13,048 nt of DNA from Victivallales bacterium (GTDB lineage: Bacteria; Verrucomicrobiota; Lentisphaeria; Victivallales; Victivallaceae). The first letter of the stretch is position 1, and the number at the start of each line of letters is the position of its first letter. Shown one piece after another: positions 6,923 through 13,004 of the stretch. The position numbers were made by a program, and so were the translations under genes. A model generated the notes under the pieces. It had not been told where the DNA came from. It did no database searches and saw only the letters and a program-made list of their open reading frames with translations. The stretch covers positions 1 through 13,048 of the forward strand of contig DAOWBJ010000014.1 in NCBI GenBank assembly GCA_030634125.1, given 5' to 3'.

Positions 6923-7950
6923 TGGCTATTCAGGTTGCTGTTATCGGTGCTGCCGGTTATGCCGGTGAAGAACTGCTGAGGATTTTAACTCGTCATCGTC
7001 AAGCAGACGTGACGGTTATTACGTCCCGTAAATACGCGGGGCAGGCAGTAAGTAACGTATTCCCGCGTTTCACGGGAAGTGACCTGAAGTTTTCCGCTCC
7101 TGATGTTAATCAAATTGCTGAAACATGCGATGTCGTTTTTCTGGCGTTACCGCATGGTTTAGCTGCAGAATACGCTATTCCATTGTTGAAAGCTGGTCTG
7201 AAAGTTATTGACATCAGTGCTGATTTCCGTTTGAAAAGCCCTGAAAAATATAAAGAATATTACAAAACAGATCATCCGGCGGTCGAACTGCTTTCAGAAG
7301 CTGTATACGGCTTGCCGGAACGCTACCGGGAACAGATAAAAAGCGCCAGGCTGATTGCCTGCCCCGGTTGTTATCCTACCAGTTCAATACTTCCCGCCGC
7401 TCCATTACTTGAAGCGGGACTTGTTTCACCGGACGGAATTGTTGTTTCCAGCATGAGTGGTGTTACAGGAACAGGCCGTAAAGTAGATCTGCCATACATT
7501 TTCTCCGAATGCAACGAAAGCCTCCGGGCTTACGGAACAGTAGCTCATCGACATTTGCCTGAAATAGAACAGGAAATGGCTTTCGCTGCCGGACTTGACA
7601 TGGAAGTGGCGATCAATTTTGTACCGCATCTAGTGCCGGTCAACCGCGGCATCAATTCAACAATACTGCTCAACGCCAATGAAGGCTGTACACTGAAAAA
7701 AATCGGCGAAGCATACGAAAAAGCTTACGGCAATGAACAATTCGTCAGGGTTCTGGGAGCCAAAAAGTTTTCCGACACCAAATATGTAACAATGACAAAT
7801 TGCTGTGAAATAGCTTACAACATCGATCCACATACCAACAAAGTAATTTTGACTAGTGCCATCGACAATCTCACCAAAGGCGCGTCAGGTCAGGCTGTTC
7901 AATGCATGAATATAATCTTCGGTTTTGAAGAAGCGGAAGGCTTGATATAA
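6922..7950 (+). CDS. argC: N-acetyl-gamma-glutamyl-phosphate reductase
   Basis: Third step of arginine synthesis: NADPH-dependent reduction of N-acetylglutamyl-5-phosphate to the semialdehyde, in the cytoplasm. The 342 residues match type 1 ArgC. Visible are the nucleotide-binding motif GAAGYAGEELLR (9-20), ALPHG (75-79), the catalytic Cys150 in CPGCYPTS (147-154), HRHLPEIEQE (209-218) with the conserved His, and FVPHLVPVNRGI. The ATG at 6922 has GAGG 7 bases upstream, partly within a small hairpin. Its position directly behind rplM-rpsI, away from other arginine genes, is unusual for model bacteria, although I believe it occurs in some PVC lineages. Its last 52 bases overlap the 3' end of a convergent broken gene. 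No clear terminator follows. Confidence 0.95.
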   Translation: MAIQVAVIGAAGYAGEELLRILTRHRQADVTVITSRKYAGQAVSNVFPRFTGSDLKFSAPDVNQIAETCDVVFLALPHGLAAEYAIPLLKAGLKVIDISADFRLKSPEKYKEYYKTDHPAVELLSEAVYGLPERYREQIKSARLIACPGCYPTSSILPAAPLLEAGLVSPDGIVVSSMSGVTGTGRKVDLPYIFSECNESLRAYGTVAHRHLPEIEQEMAFAAGLDMEVAINFVPHLVPVNRGINSTILLNANEGCTLKKIGEAYEKAYGNEQFVRVLGAKKFSDTKYVTMTNCCEIAYNIDPHTNKVILTSAIDNLTKGASGQAVQCMNIIFGFEEAEGLI

Positions 7951-8130
7951 TAAGCGGCTTTTTCCTTATCGCCTTTTGCCAATATTTTTGCAGCAAGTTT
8001 TTTGTAATTTTCAGCATATTTTTTGTATTTAGCTGCTTTTTGCCGCTGAACAACTACTACTGTCTGCTTGCACGGCGACACCTGCGAAAAACAGACCGGC
8101 TAGAAGCATTAATACAGATAATCTTTTCAT
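7899..8130 (-). pseudogene. Small secreted protein gene broken by a +1 frameshift
   Basis: On the - strand the ATG at 8130 follows a good ribosome binding site (AAAGGGA) and opens with a textbook signal peptide, MKRLSVLMLLAGLFFAGVAVQA, cleaved before Asp23. That frame stops after 33 residues at AAKSS. The neighbouring frame continues with a lysine/alanine-rich helical stretch including KAAKYKKYAENYKKLAAKIL, then LAKGDKEKAAYY, ending at 7899. The two join perfectly if one A is removed from the A5 run at 8037-8041, giving 76 residues. So the gene carries a one-base insertion, a sequencing error or, less likely, a +1 recoding site. The mature part would be a short exported helical protein; function unknown. 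Its tail overlaps argC by 52 bases in antisense. Confidence 0.7.
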
Positions 8131-8165
8131 AAGAAATTTCCCTTTATTGTTAATGGTTAGATATT

Positions 8166-8194
8166 AAATTAGCCCCAAACTCAAAAAAAATCAA
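8166..8194 (-). promoter_or_regulatory. Putative promoter of the small secreted protein gene
   Basis: On the - strand TTGATT (8194-8189), a 17-base spacer and TAATTT (8171-8166) lie 35 bases before the ATG at 8130. The match to consensus is moderate (4/6 each). It would be divergent from the operon promoter at 8205. Confidence 0.35.
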
Positions 8195-8204
8195 CTTTTA
8201 TGAC

Positions 8205-8233
8205 TTGACAAAAGTTATTTCAAGCGTTATTAT
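8205..8233 (+). promoter_or_regulatory. Sigma-70-type promoter of the DUF134/ORP-like operon
   Basis: TTGACA (8205-8210), a 17-base spacer and TATTAT (8228-8233) form the best promoter in the window. The expected start of transcription near 8240 leaves a leader of about 38 bases before the first gene. The -10 is overlapped by a dyad. This differs from the sigma-54 control described for the Desulfovibrio orp operons. Confidence 0.8.
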
Positions 8234-8249
8234 TAGCATATGCCAATAA
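8230..8249 (+). promoter_or_regulatory. Probable operator: 20-bp dyad across the -10 and transcription start
   Basis: Half-sites TTATTAGCAT and ATGCCAATAA (the latter TTATTGGCAT when reversed and complemented) agree at nine of ten positions, around a perfect GCATATGC centre. It covers the last four bases of the -10 and the expected +1, the classic place for a repressor. The adjacent DUF134 protein is the obvious candidate binder, but this is inference. Confidence 0.6.
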
Positions 8250-8277
8250 CAAACTGATTAATATCAGGAGCTTTTAC

Positions 8278-8787
8278 ATGCCGAGGCCATTCAAAAACAG
8301 AAAAATAAACGGTTTATTCAACTCTGATTGTTATAAGCCCAATGGAATTCCTTTATCAATGCTCACAAGCATTGAGTTAAGTGTTGACGAACTTGAAGCT
8401 TTACGGCTCGCGGATCTGGAAAATATGTACCAGGATGCCGCTGCTGAAAAAATGGGAGTTTCCCGTCAGACCTTTGGCAATATTATAAAAAGCGCGAGAA
8501 AAAAAGTTGCGGACGCGATTATAAACGGCAAAGCGCTTAAAATCATTTCGCGCGGCTTAAGTTATTCCGACTCAATAAGATGCTGCCGGAATTGCGGTGT
8601 GATTTGGCGGAAAGCCGTGGAAAAACAAGCCGCATGCCCAAGTTGTGAAAGTACAAACAGCGATATCCCGGACGAGGCTTTCGCCGCAAATAATTTCTTC
8701 CGTCGAGGTTGTGGCCAAGGTGGGGGACAGGGGCGTGGTCAAGGCAGAGGTCGTGGATGTTGCAATAAAAATAAAGATATGAGGTAA
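8278..8787 (+). CDS. DUF134-family HTH protein with zinc-ribbon-like and Gly/Arg-rich Cys tail
   Basis: A 169-residue protein beginning MPRPFKNRK, with PNGIPL at 21-26 and a sigma-70 region-4-like helix-turn-helix: DELEALRLADLE (37-48), AAAEKMGVSRQTFGNII (54-70), then KSARKKVADAI. This is the DUF134 domain, thought to bind DNA. It continues, longer than many family members, into paired cysteines Cys103-x2-Cys106 and Cys120-x2-Cys123, a likely small zinc ribbon or metal site. The tail is Gly/Gln/Arg-rich with Cys145, Cys161 and Cys162 (about 143-162). AGGAG lies 7 bases before the ATG. It is first in the operon, 3 bases before the NifX-like gene, so it is probably a local regulator, perhaps sensing metal or Fe-S state through its cysteines. 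No ligand can be named from sequence. Confidence 0.88.
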   Translation: MPRPFKNRKINGLFNSDCYKPNGIPLSMLTSIELSVDELEALRLADLENMYQDAAAEKMGVSRQTFGNIIKSARKKVADAIINGKALKIISRGLSYSDSIRCCRNCGVIWRKAVEKQAACPSCESTNSDIPDEAFAANNFFRRGCGQGGGQGRGQGRGRGCCNKNKDMR

Positions 8788-8790
8788 AAA

Positions 8791-9153
8791 ATGAAATTAG
8801 TTTTCGCATCAACAGGTACAAATTTAGAGGCAGCTCTGGATCCGCGTTTCGGCAGATGTTCGTATTTTGTATGCTGCGACACTGAATCAAAAGAAGTCAG
8901 CAGTGTAAGTAACAGTCAAAATTTAAACGCTGCTCAAGGCGCGGGCATTCAAGCGGCAACAACAGTTGCTGATTACGGCGCCGACTATGCGCTCTGCGGT
9001 CATTGCGGTCCCAAAGCTTTTCGTGTGCTTCAAACCGCCGGCATCAAAGTAATTTGCGGCGTAGAAGGTAAAATTAGTGATTTAATCAAAGAATTCGAGG
9101 CGGGTAATTTGAAGGAAGTGGATTCCGCTGACGTTGAAGGACATTGGATGTAG
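8791..9153 (+). CDS. NifX/NifB-family (ORP-like) metal-cluster-binding protein 1
   Basis: A 120-residue single-domain protein of the dinitrogenase iron-molybdenum cofactor family (RNase H-like fold; NifX, NifY and the Desulfovibrio orange protein ORP belong here). Members carry or shield metal-sulfur clusters. Characteristic pieces are ALDPRFGRCSYF (15-26), AAQGAGIQAA (47-56), GHCGPKAFRVL (70-80) followed by AGIKV, and the C-terminal EGHW. The last third has Cys69-x2-Cys72 before the GPKAF turn, and Cys23, Cys28, Cys29 and Cys89 are further possible ligands. GAGG within the end of the DUF134 gene precedes the ATG, giving tight coupling. No nif genes are present, so a nitrogenase role is unlikely; cluster handling in an ORP-like complex with the adjacent ATPases is more probable. 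Confidence 0.88.
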   Translation: MKLVFASTGTNLEAALDPRFGRCSYFVCCDTESKEVSSVSNSQNLNAAQGAGIQAATTVADYGADYALCGHCGPKAFRVLQTAGIKVICGVEGKISDLIKEFEAGNLKEVDSADVEGHWM

Positions 9154-9156
9154 ATT

Positions 9157-10968
9157 ATGAATATTTCGATCGCAAGCGGTAAAGGCGGCACCGGCAAAAC
9201 AACAGTCGCCGTTAATCTGGCGCATGTCTGGGCGAATGATCCGCAATGCAGGATTCATCTAGTGGATTGTGATGTTGAAGCCCCGAACGATCATCTTTTT
9301 CTGGATGTTTCCGCAGCTGAAACTAGAGCGGTAACTTTGCCCAAGCCGGTAATTGACGAAAGCAAATGTACAGCTTGCGGCAAGTGCGCTAAAGCGTGCA
9401 ATTATAACGCCTTAACAGTTGTCACAAAACATGTTTTATTGTTTGAAGAATTGTGTCATAGTTGTAATGTATGCAGTTATGTTTGTCCTGAAAATGCTAT
9501 TTCCTACGCCCCGATCGAAATCGGAAAAATTCATAATGTAACACAGGGTTTGCCTTTTGTTTTAAGCTGGGGAGAGCTTGCTATTGGTCAAGTTCAAGCT
9601 CCAGATATTATCCGTGAATTACGCAATGAACTTGAGCCTGACACCATAAATATCCTTGATTCATCTCCCGGCTGCGGCTGTGCTGTCCGCGAAACACTTG
9701 CCGGAGCGGATGTTGTAATACTGGTTACTGAGCCTACCCCTTTCGGTTTGAATGATTTGCGTTTGGCGGCTGAATTATCTTTACAGCTTGGACTTCCGAC
9801 TGGTATTATTATTAACAGATCGGATGGCTGTGATAAGATAATAGAGGATTTTTCACGCGAAAGCGGTGTCCCGATTTTAGGACGGATTCCATTTGCCCGC
9901 AAATATGCTGAAACTTATTCTAAAGGCAAAATTCTGGCTGAACAATATCCTGAAATTGAAACTATTATGCGGGATTTATGTAAAAAGATTCAAGCTCTGG
10001 CTAAAACTGTTCCGCCGAAACAAAGTTTTCTCTTTAAATCTCAAACAGAAATCGGCAGCGGAAAATTCGTGTCCGCCGAGCCGCGCGATGATATGCAACA
10101 AACAGTAGTAATCAGCGGTAAAGGCGGAACGGGCAAAACAACTATATGCGCTTCACTCGCGGCTTTACGTCCGGGAAATGTGTTTTTTGATGCTGACGTT
10201 GATGCTTCTAATCTGCCGATTTTGCTGAAGGGTGAAAGAATCGCTACACGGAAATTTACTTCAGGAGCTAAAGCTTTTATTGACTACGACAAATGTATTG
10301 AATGTGGAAACTGTGCGCGGTCATGTCGTTTCAGAGCAATACGCAAACATGAAGACGGAAGTTATCACATTGCCCCCGAAGCTTGTGAAGGCTGCGGATT
10401 TTGTGAACTTATCTGCCCGGTGAAAGCTATCGAACCGCGCCCCGCGGATACAGGCTGCCTGCATTTGTCCGAAAGTAAATACGGCAAATTATCACACGCT
10501 TTTTTGAATATCGGCGAGGAAAATTCAGGCAAACTGGTAACAGAAGTAAGCAATTTAGCTTTAACGACTTTGGCTGCCGAAAAAGCTTCGCATATTCTTG
10601 GAGACGGTTCTCCCGGGACAGGCTGCCCGGTAATTGCCGCGATGACCGGCTGTAATCTGGCGGTCGCGGTAACGGAACCGACAGTTTCAGGGGTTCACGA
10701 TTTGAAACGGGCACTCAAACTTGCCGCGCATTTTGATATTACAAGCTGTGTGATTATTAATAAAGCGGACATTAACATAGAACAAACAAATGAAATCAAG
10801 GATTTCTGCAGTGAACACAAAATCGAAGTCATAGGCGAAGTACCATTTGATGAAGCAGTTGGTCAAGCTTTAAAGGAAGGCAAACATTTACTGGATGTTT
10901 CTCCCTGCCCGGCGCGAACAGCTATTGAAAATATAAGTAAACAACTCGAACTAAAATTCAACATATAA
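9157..10968 (+). CDS. Tandem fusion of two ferredoxin-containing MinD/ParA-type P-loop ATPases
   Basis: A 603-residue protein made of two complete MinD-superfamily ATPases, each with an inserted two-cluster ferredoxin. Unit 1 (about 1-285): deviant Walker A GKGGTGKTT (8-16), VDCDVEAPN (36-44), cysteines 71/74/77/81 and 100/103/106/110 for two [4Fe-4S] clusters, and LDSSPGCGC (167-175 region). Unit 2 (about 313-603): GKGGTGKTT (321-329), DADVDASN (345-352), cysteines 380/383/386/390 and 410/413/416/420, and DGSPGTGC (483-490). In most ORP-type loci these are two adjacent genes of roughly 280-300 codons. Met313 (ATG at 10093), in MQQTVVISGKGG, sits where the second protein would normally start, but no strong ribosome binding site precedes it. 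It is cytoplasmic and may couple ATP hydrolysis to electron or cluster transfer onto the flanking NifX-like proteins. Confidence 0.93.
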   Translation: MNISIASGKGGTGKTTVAVNLAHVWANDPQCRIHLVDCDVEAPNDHLFLDVSAAETRAVTLPKPVIDESKCTACGKCAKACNYNALTVVTKHVLLFEELCHSCNVCSYVCPENAISYAPIEIGKIHNVTQGLPFVLSWGELAIGQVQAPDIIRELRNELEPDTINILDSSPGCGCAVRETLAGADVVILVTEPTPFGLNDLRLAAELSLQLGLPTGIIINRSDGCDKIIEDFSRESGVPILGRIPFARKYAETYSKGKILAEQYPEIETIMRDLCKKIQALAKTVPPKQSFLFKSQTEIGSGKFVSAEPRDDMQQTVVISGKGGTGKTTICASLAALRPGNVFFDADVDASNLPILLKGERIATRKFTSGAKAFIDYDKCIECGNCARSCRFRAIRKHEDGSYHIAPEACEGCGFCELICPVKAIEPRPADTGCLHLSESKYGKLSHAFLNIGEENSGKLVTEVSNLALTTLAAEKASHILGDGSPGTGCPVIAAMTGCNLAVAVTEPTVSGVHDLKRALKLAAHFDITSCVIINKADINIEQTNEIKDFCSEHKIEVIGEVPFDEAVGQALKEGKHLLDVSPCPARTAIENISKQLELKFNI

Positions 10969-10984
10969 CCAGGAGGTTTTTAAA

Positions 10985-11320
10985 ATGATTATAGCAATCC
11001 CAGTAGCAAATGAAGCATTATGTATGCATTTCGGACATTGTCAGACATTCCGGCTTTTCGAAGTGGACGACAATAACACAATCGTTAAGGTTGAGGACAA
11101 AGTTCCACCGCCGCACGAGCCCGGAGTCCTGCCTAAATGGTTGGGCGAATTAAAAGTCAATTTAGTTATCGCCGGTGGCATGGGCATGCGCGCCCAGCAG
11201 CTTTTTGCTCAAGCCGGAGTCAAAGTTCTAACTGGAGCTCCCGGCGATGATCCGAAAGAAGTTGTCGAGGCATTCCTCGCCAACACTCTTGAAACAGGCG
11301 ATAACGTCTGCGATCATTAA
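10985..11320 (+). CDS. NifX/NifB-family (ORP-like) metal-cluster-binding protein 2
   Basis: A 111-residue second member of the dinitrogenase iron-molybdenum cofactor family, from a different subgroup than the gene at 8791. It has MHFGHCQTFRLFEVD (14-28), HEPGVLPKWLGEL, VIAGGMGMRAQQLF and AGVKVLTGA. The HFGHC segment with PPPHEPG is typical of the short NifX-like proteins encoded next to Mrp ATPases in anaerobes. The C-terminus ends CDH, adding a possible ligand. It has the strongest ribosome binding site of the operon (AGGAGG, 10971-10976, 8 bases before the ATG), suggesting high expression as expected for a carrier. It lies 16 bases after the double ATPase and about 20 before the Mrp gene. 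Likely a cytoplasmic carrier of a metal-sulfur cluster; the metal is not predictable from sequence. Confidence 0.88.
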   Translation: MIIAIPVANEALCMHFGHCQTFRLFEVDDNNTIVKVEDKVPPPHEPGVLPKWLGELKVNLVIAGGMGMRAQQLFAQAGVKVLTGAPGDDPKEVVEAFLANTLETGDNVCDH

Positions 11321-11341
11321 TAATACATAAGGAATATGATA

Positions 11342-12184
11342 ATGGCTGAATGTAATAGTGAATGCGGCTCCTGCGAATCCGCGGAAACTTGTGATTTGAA
11401 ACTGAAAACTAAAATGTCCGCTATCAAGCACAAGATAATGGTGCTTTCAGGTAAAGGCGGTGTCGGGAAAAGTTCCATATCGGTAAACCTTGCGGTAGCT
11501 TTGGCTATGGACGGCATGAAAGTCGGCCTGCTTGACATAGATTTTCACGGTCCCAGCGTGCCTACCATGCTCGGCTTGCAGAAAATAACTTTAAATACTG
11601 ATGAAACAGGTATTATTCCTGCTGAAATTCACAATTTAAAAGTTGTTTCAATCTCTCTATTACTGCCGGAAAATAAAGATGACGCTATAATTTGGCGCGG
11701 TCCAATGAAGTCGGGAGTGCTGAAACAGTTGCTGGAAGATGTGCATTGGGGTGAACTGGATTATTTGATTATGGATTTTCCCCCTGGGACTGGCGACGAG
11801 GCCTTGAGTGCATGTCAGCTTGTCACCGATGCCGATGGCGGCATAATCGTAACGACCCCGCAAGAAGTTTCTTTGTCGGACTGCAGACGTTGTATATCAT
11901 TTTGTCGTAAACTTGATTTGCCAGTACTGGGTGTGCTGGAAAACATGAGTGGCTTTGCTTGTCCTGACTGCGCTAAAGTGATTGATGTTTTCGGCTCCGG
12001 CGGCGGCGAAAATATGGCAAATGAAAAGAATGTGCCATTTTTAGGAAGGATTCCTATTGATCCTGATTTTGCGGCAGCATGTGATACCGGACGTCCGTTT
12101 ATCTACCATTCACAACACAAACCAGCCGCGCAGGCTTTTTCCAAAGCGGTTGACGAACTCATGAAACAAATTAAAAAAAACTAA
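11342..12184 (+). CDS. Mrp/NBP35-type Fe-S cluster carrier ATPase
   Basis: A 280-residue cytoplasmic P-loop protein of the Mrp/NBP35 family, which binds a bridging [4Fe-4S] cluster and hands it to target proteins. An N-terminal cysteine cluster (Cys4, Cys8, Cys11, Cys17 in MAECNSECGSCESAETC) resembles the extra ferredoxin-like site of NBP35-type proteins. The deviant Walker A GKGGVGKSS is at 37-45, DIDFHGPS at 65-72, DFPPGTGD at 145-152, and Cys207-x2-Cys210 (CPDC) is the dimer-bridging cluster motif. An ATG at 11336 is in frame, but only the one at 11342 lies at proper distance (8 bases) from AAGGA at 11329-11333, so the later start is used. It is equivalent in context to the Mrp-like ATPase of the Desulfovibrio ORP locus. 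The housekeeping Mrp function cannot be excluded. Confidence 0.93.
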   Translation: MAECNSECGSCESAETCDLKLKTKMSAIKHKIMVLSGKGGVGKSSISVNLAVALAMDGMKVGLLDIDFHGPSVPTMLGLQKITLNTDETGIIPAEIHNLKVVSISLLLPENKDDAIIWRGPMKSGVLKQLLEDVHWGELDYLIMDFPPGTGDEALSACQLVTDADGGIIVTTPQEVSLSDCRRCISFCRKLDLPVLGVLENMSGFACPDCAKVIDVFGSGGGENMANEKNVPFLGRIPIDPDFAAACDTGRPFIYHSQHKPAAQAFSKAVDELMKQIKKN

Positions 12185-12188
12185 TATT

Positions 12189-13004
12189 ATGAATAAGCTG
12201 AAAATAACTGCCCTTGTTGAAAATACTGCCGGAGGCAAAGCTTTATTAGCTGAGCACGGCTTTTCCTTGTGGATTGAATACGGTGACAAAAAAATTCTCT
12301 TTGATACCGGTCAGGGGTACGTGCTGAAAAACAATGCCGCCCAGTTGTCGATTGACCTTGAAGATGCTGACGCAATGGTATTGAGCCATGGACATTATGA
12401 CCACACAGGCGGCATGGAAAAAATTAAAAAAATAAATAAAATAAAAATATTTACGCATAAAGATTCTCTTCTGCCTAAATATTCGAAGCACCGGGACGAC
12501 AGCGTACACACAATAGGAATGAAGCCGTTTCACGAAAATAAATTGAATTATCATTTCAATGACCGCCCGGTAGAGTTGTATAAAGGATTTCACTTGACTG
12601 GAACTATTCCGAGAATTACTGATTTTGAGAATACAGGCGGGCAGTTTTTTTGCGACAAAGAATGCCGGAAAGTTGATAATCTGCCTGACGACCAGGCGGC
12701 TTTTATTGAAACTCCGGCGGGACTGGTTGTTATTTTGGGGTGTGCTCATTCAGGCGTCATCAATACCTTGGAATATATAAGCAGCTTGACAGGCTCGCGC
12801 TCTATTCACACCCTTATCGGGGGAATGCATCTGGGCTCTGCTTCAAAAAACCGCATGGACAAAACAATAGCAGGCTTAAAAAAGTTTGATATACAGAATC
12901 TGTATCCCGCGCATTGCACAGGTTTTAAAGCAACAGCACAAATGCTGCAGGAGTTTCCTGAAATTTTCAGGACATGTAAAACAGGAACAATTATCGAAGT
13001 ATAA
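12189..13004 (+). CDS. Metallo-beta-lactamase-fold hydrolase, COG1237 type
   Basis: A 271-residue cytoplasmic protein of the metallo-beta-lactamase superfamily. The metal-binding HGHYDH motif (67-72, in LSHGHYDHTGG) is intact. Further conserved histidines are in GCAHSG (184-189), IGGMHLG (210-216) and PAHCTG (240-245). The opening LVENTAGGKALLAEHGFSLWIE and FDTGQG are typical of the COG1237 branch. That branch includes an enzyme described as a dihydropterin ribofuranosyl-aminobenzene phosphate synthase in methanogens, but most members have no known substrate. The gene begins 4 bases after the Mrp stop with no visible ribosome binding site, so translation is probably coupled. Such hydrolases recur beside NifX/MinD/Mrp genes in anaerobes, suggesting a role in the same pathway. 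It also carries Cys155 and Cys159 (CDKEC) mid-protein. Confidence 0.9.
   Translation: MNKLKITALVENTAGGKALLAEHGFSLWIEYGDKKILFDTGQGYVLKNNAAQLSIDLEDADAMVLSHGHYDHTGGMEKIKKINKIKIFTHKDSLLPKYSKHRDDSVHTIGMKPFHENKLNYHFNDRPVELYKGFHLTGTIPRITDFENTGGQFFCDKECRKVDNLPDDQAAFIETPAGLVVILGCAHSGVINTLEYISSLTGSRSIHTLIGGMHLGSASKNRMDKTIAGLKKFDIQNLYPAHCTGFKATAQMLQEFPEIFRTCKTGTIIEV

Noticed and set aside
8037..8041. Programmed +1 frameshifting at the A5 run as the main explanation
   Set aside because: No typical +1 signal (rare codon or stop in the shift site) is visible; a plain insertion or read error is simpler, though not excluded.
8791..11320. Nitrogenase cofactor assembly as the role of the NifX-like genes
   Set aside because: No nifH, D, K, E, N or B is present and the accompanying ferredoxin-MinD and Mrp ATPases match ORP-type loci instead.
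12246..12749. A 167-codon open frame antisense to the MBL hydrolase gene
   Set aside because: The hydrolase motifs make the + strand frame certain; the antisense frame is low-complexity hydrophobic/basic without a start signal.
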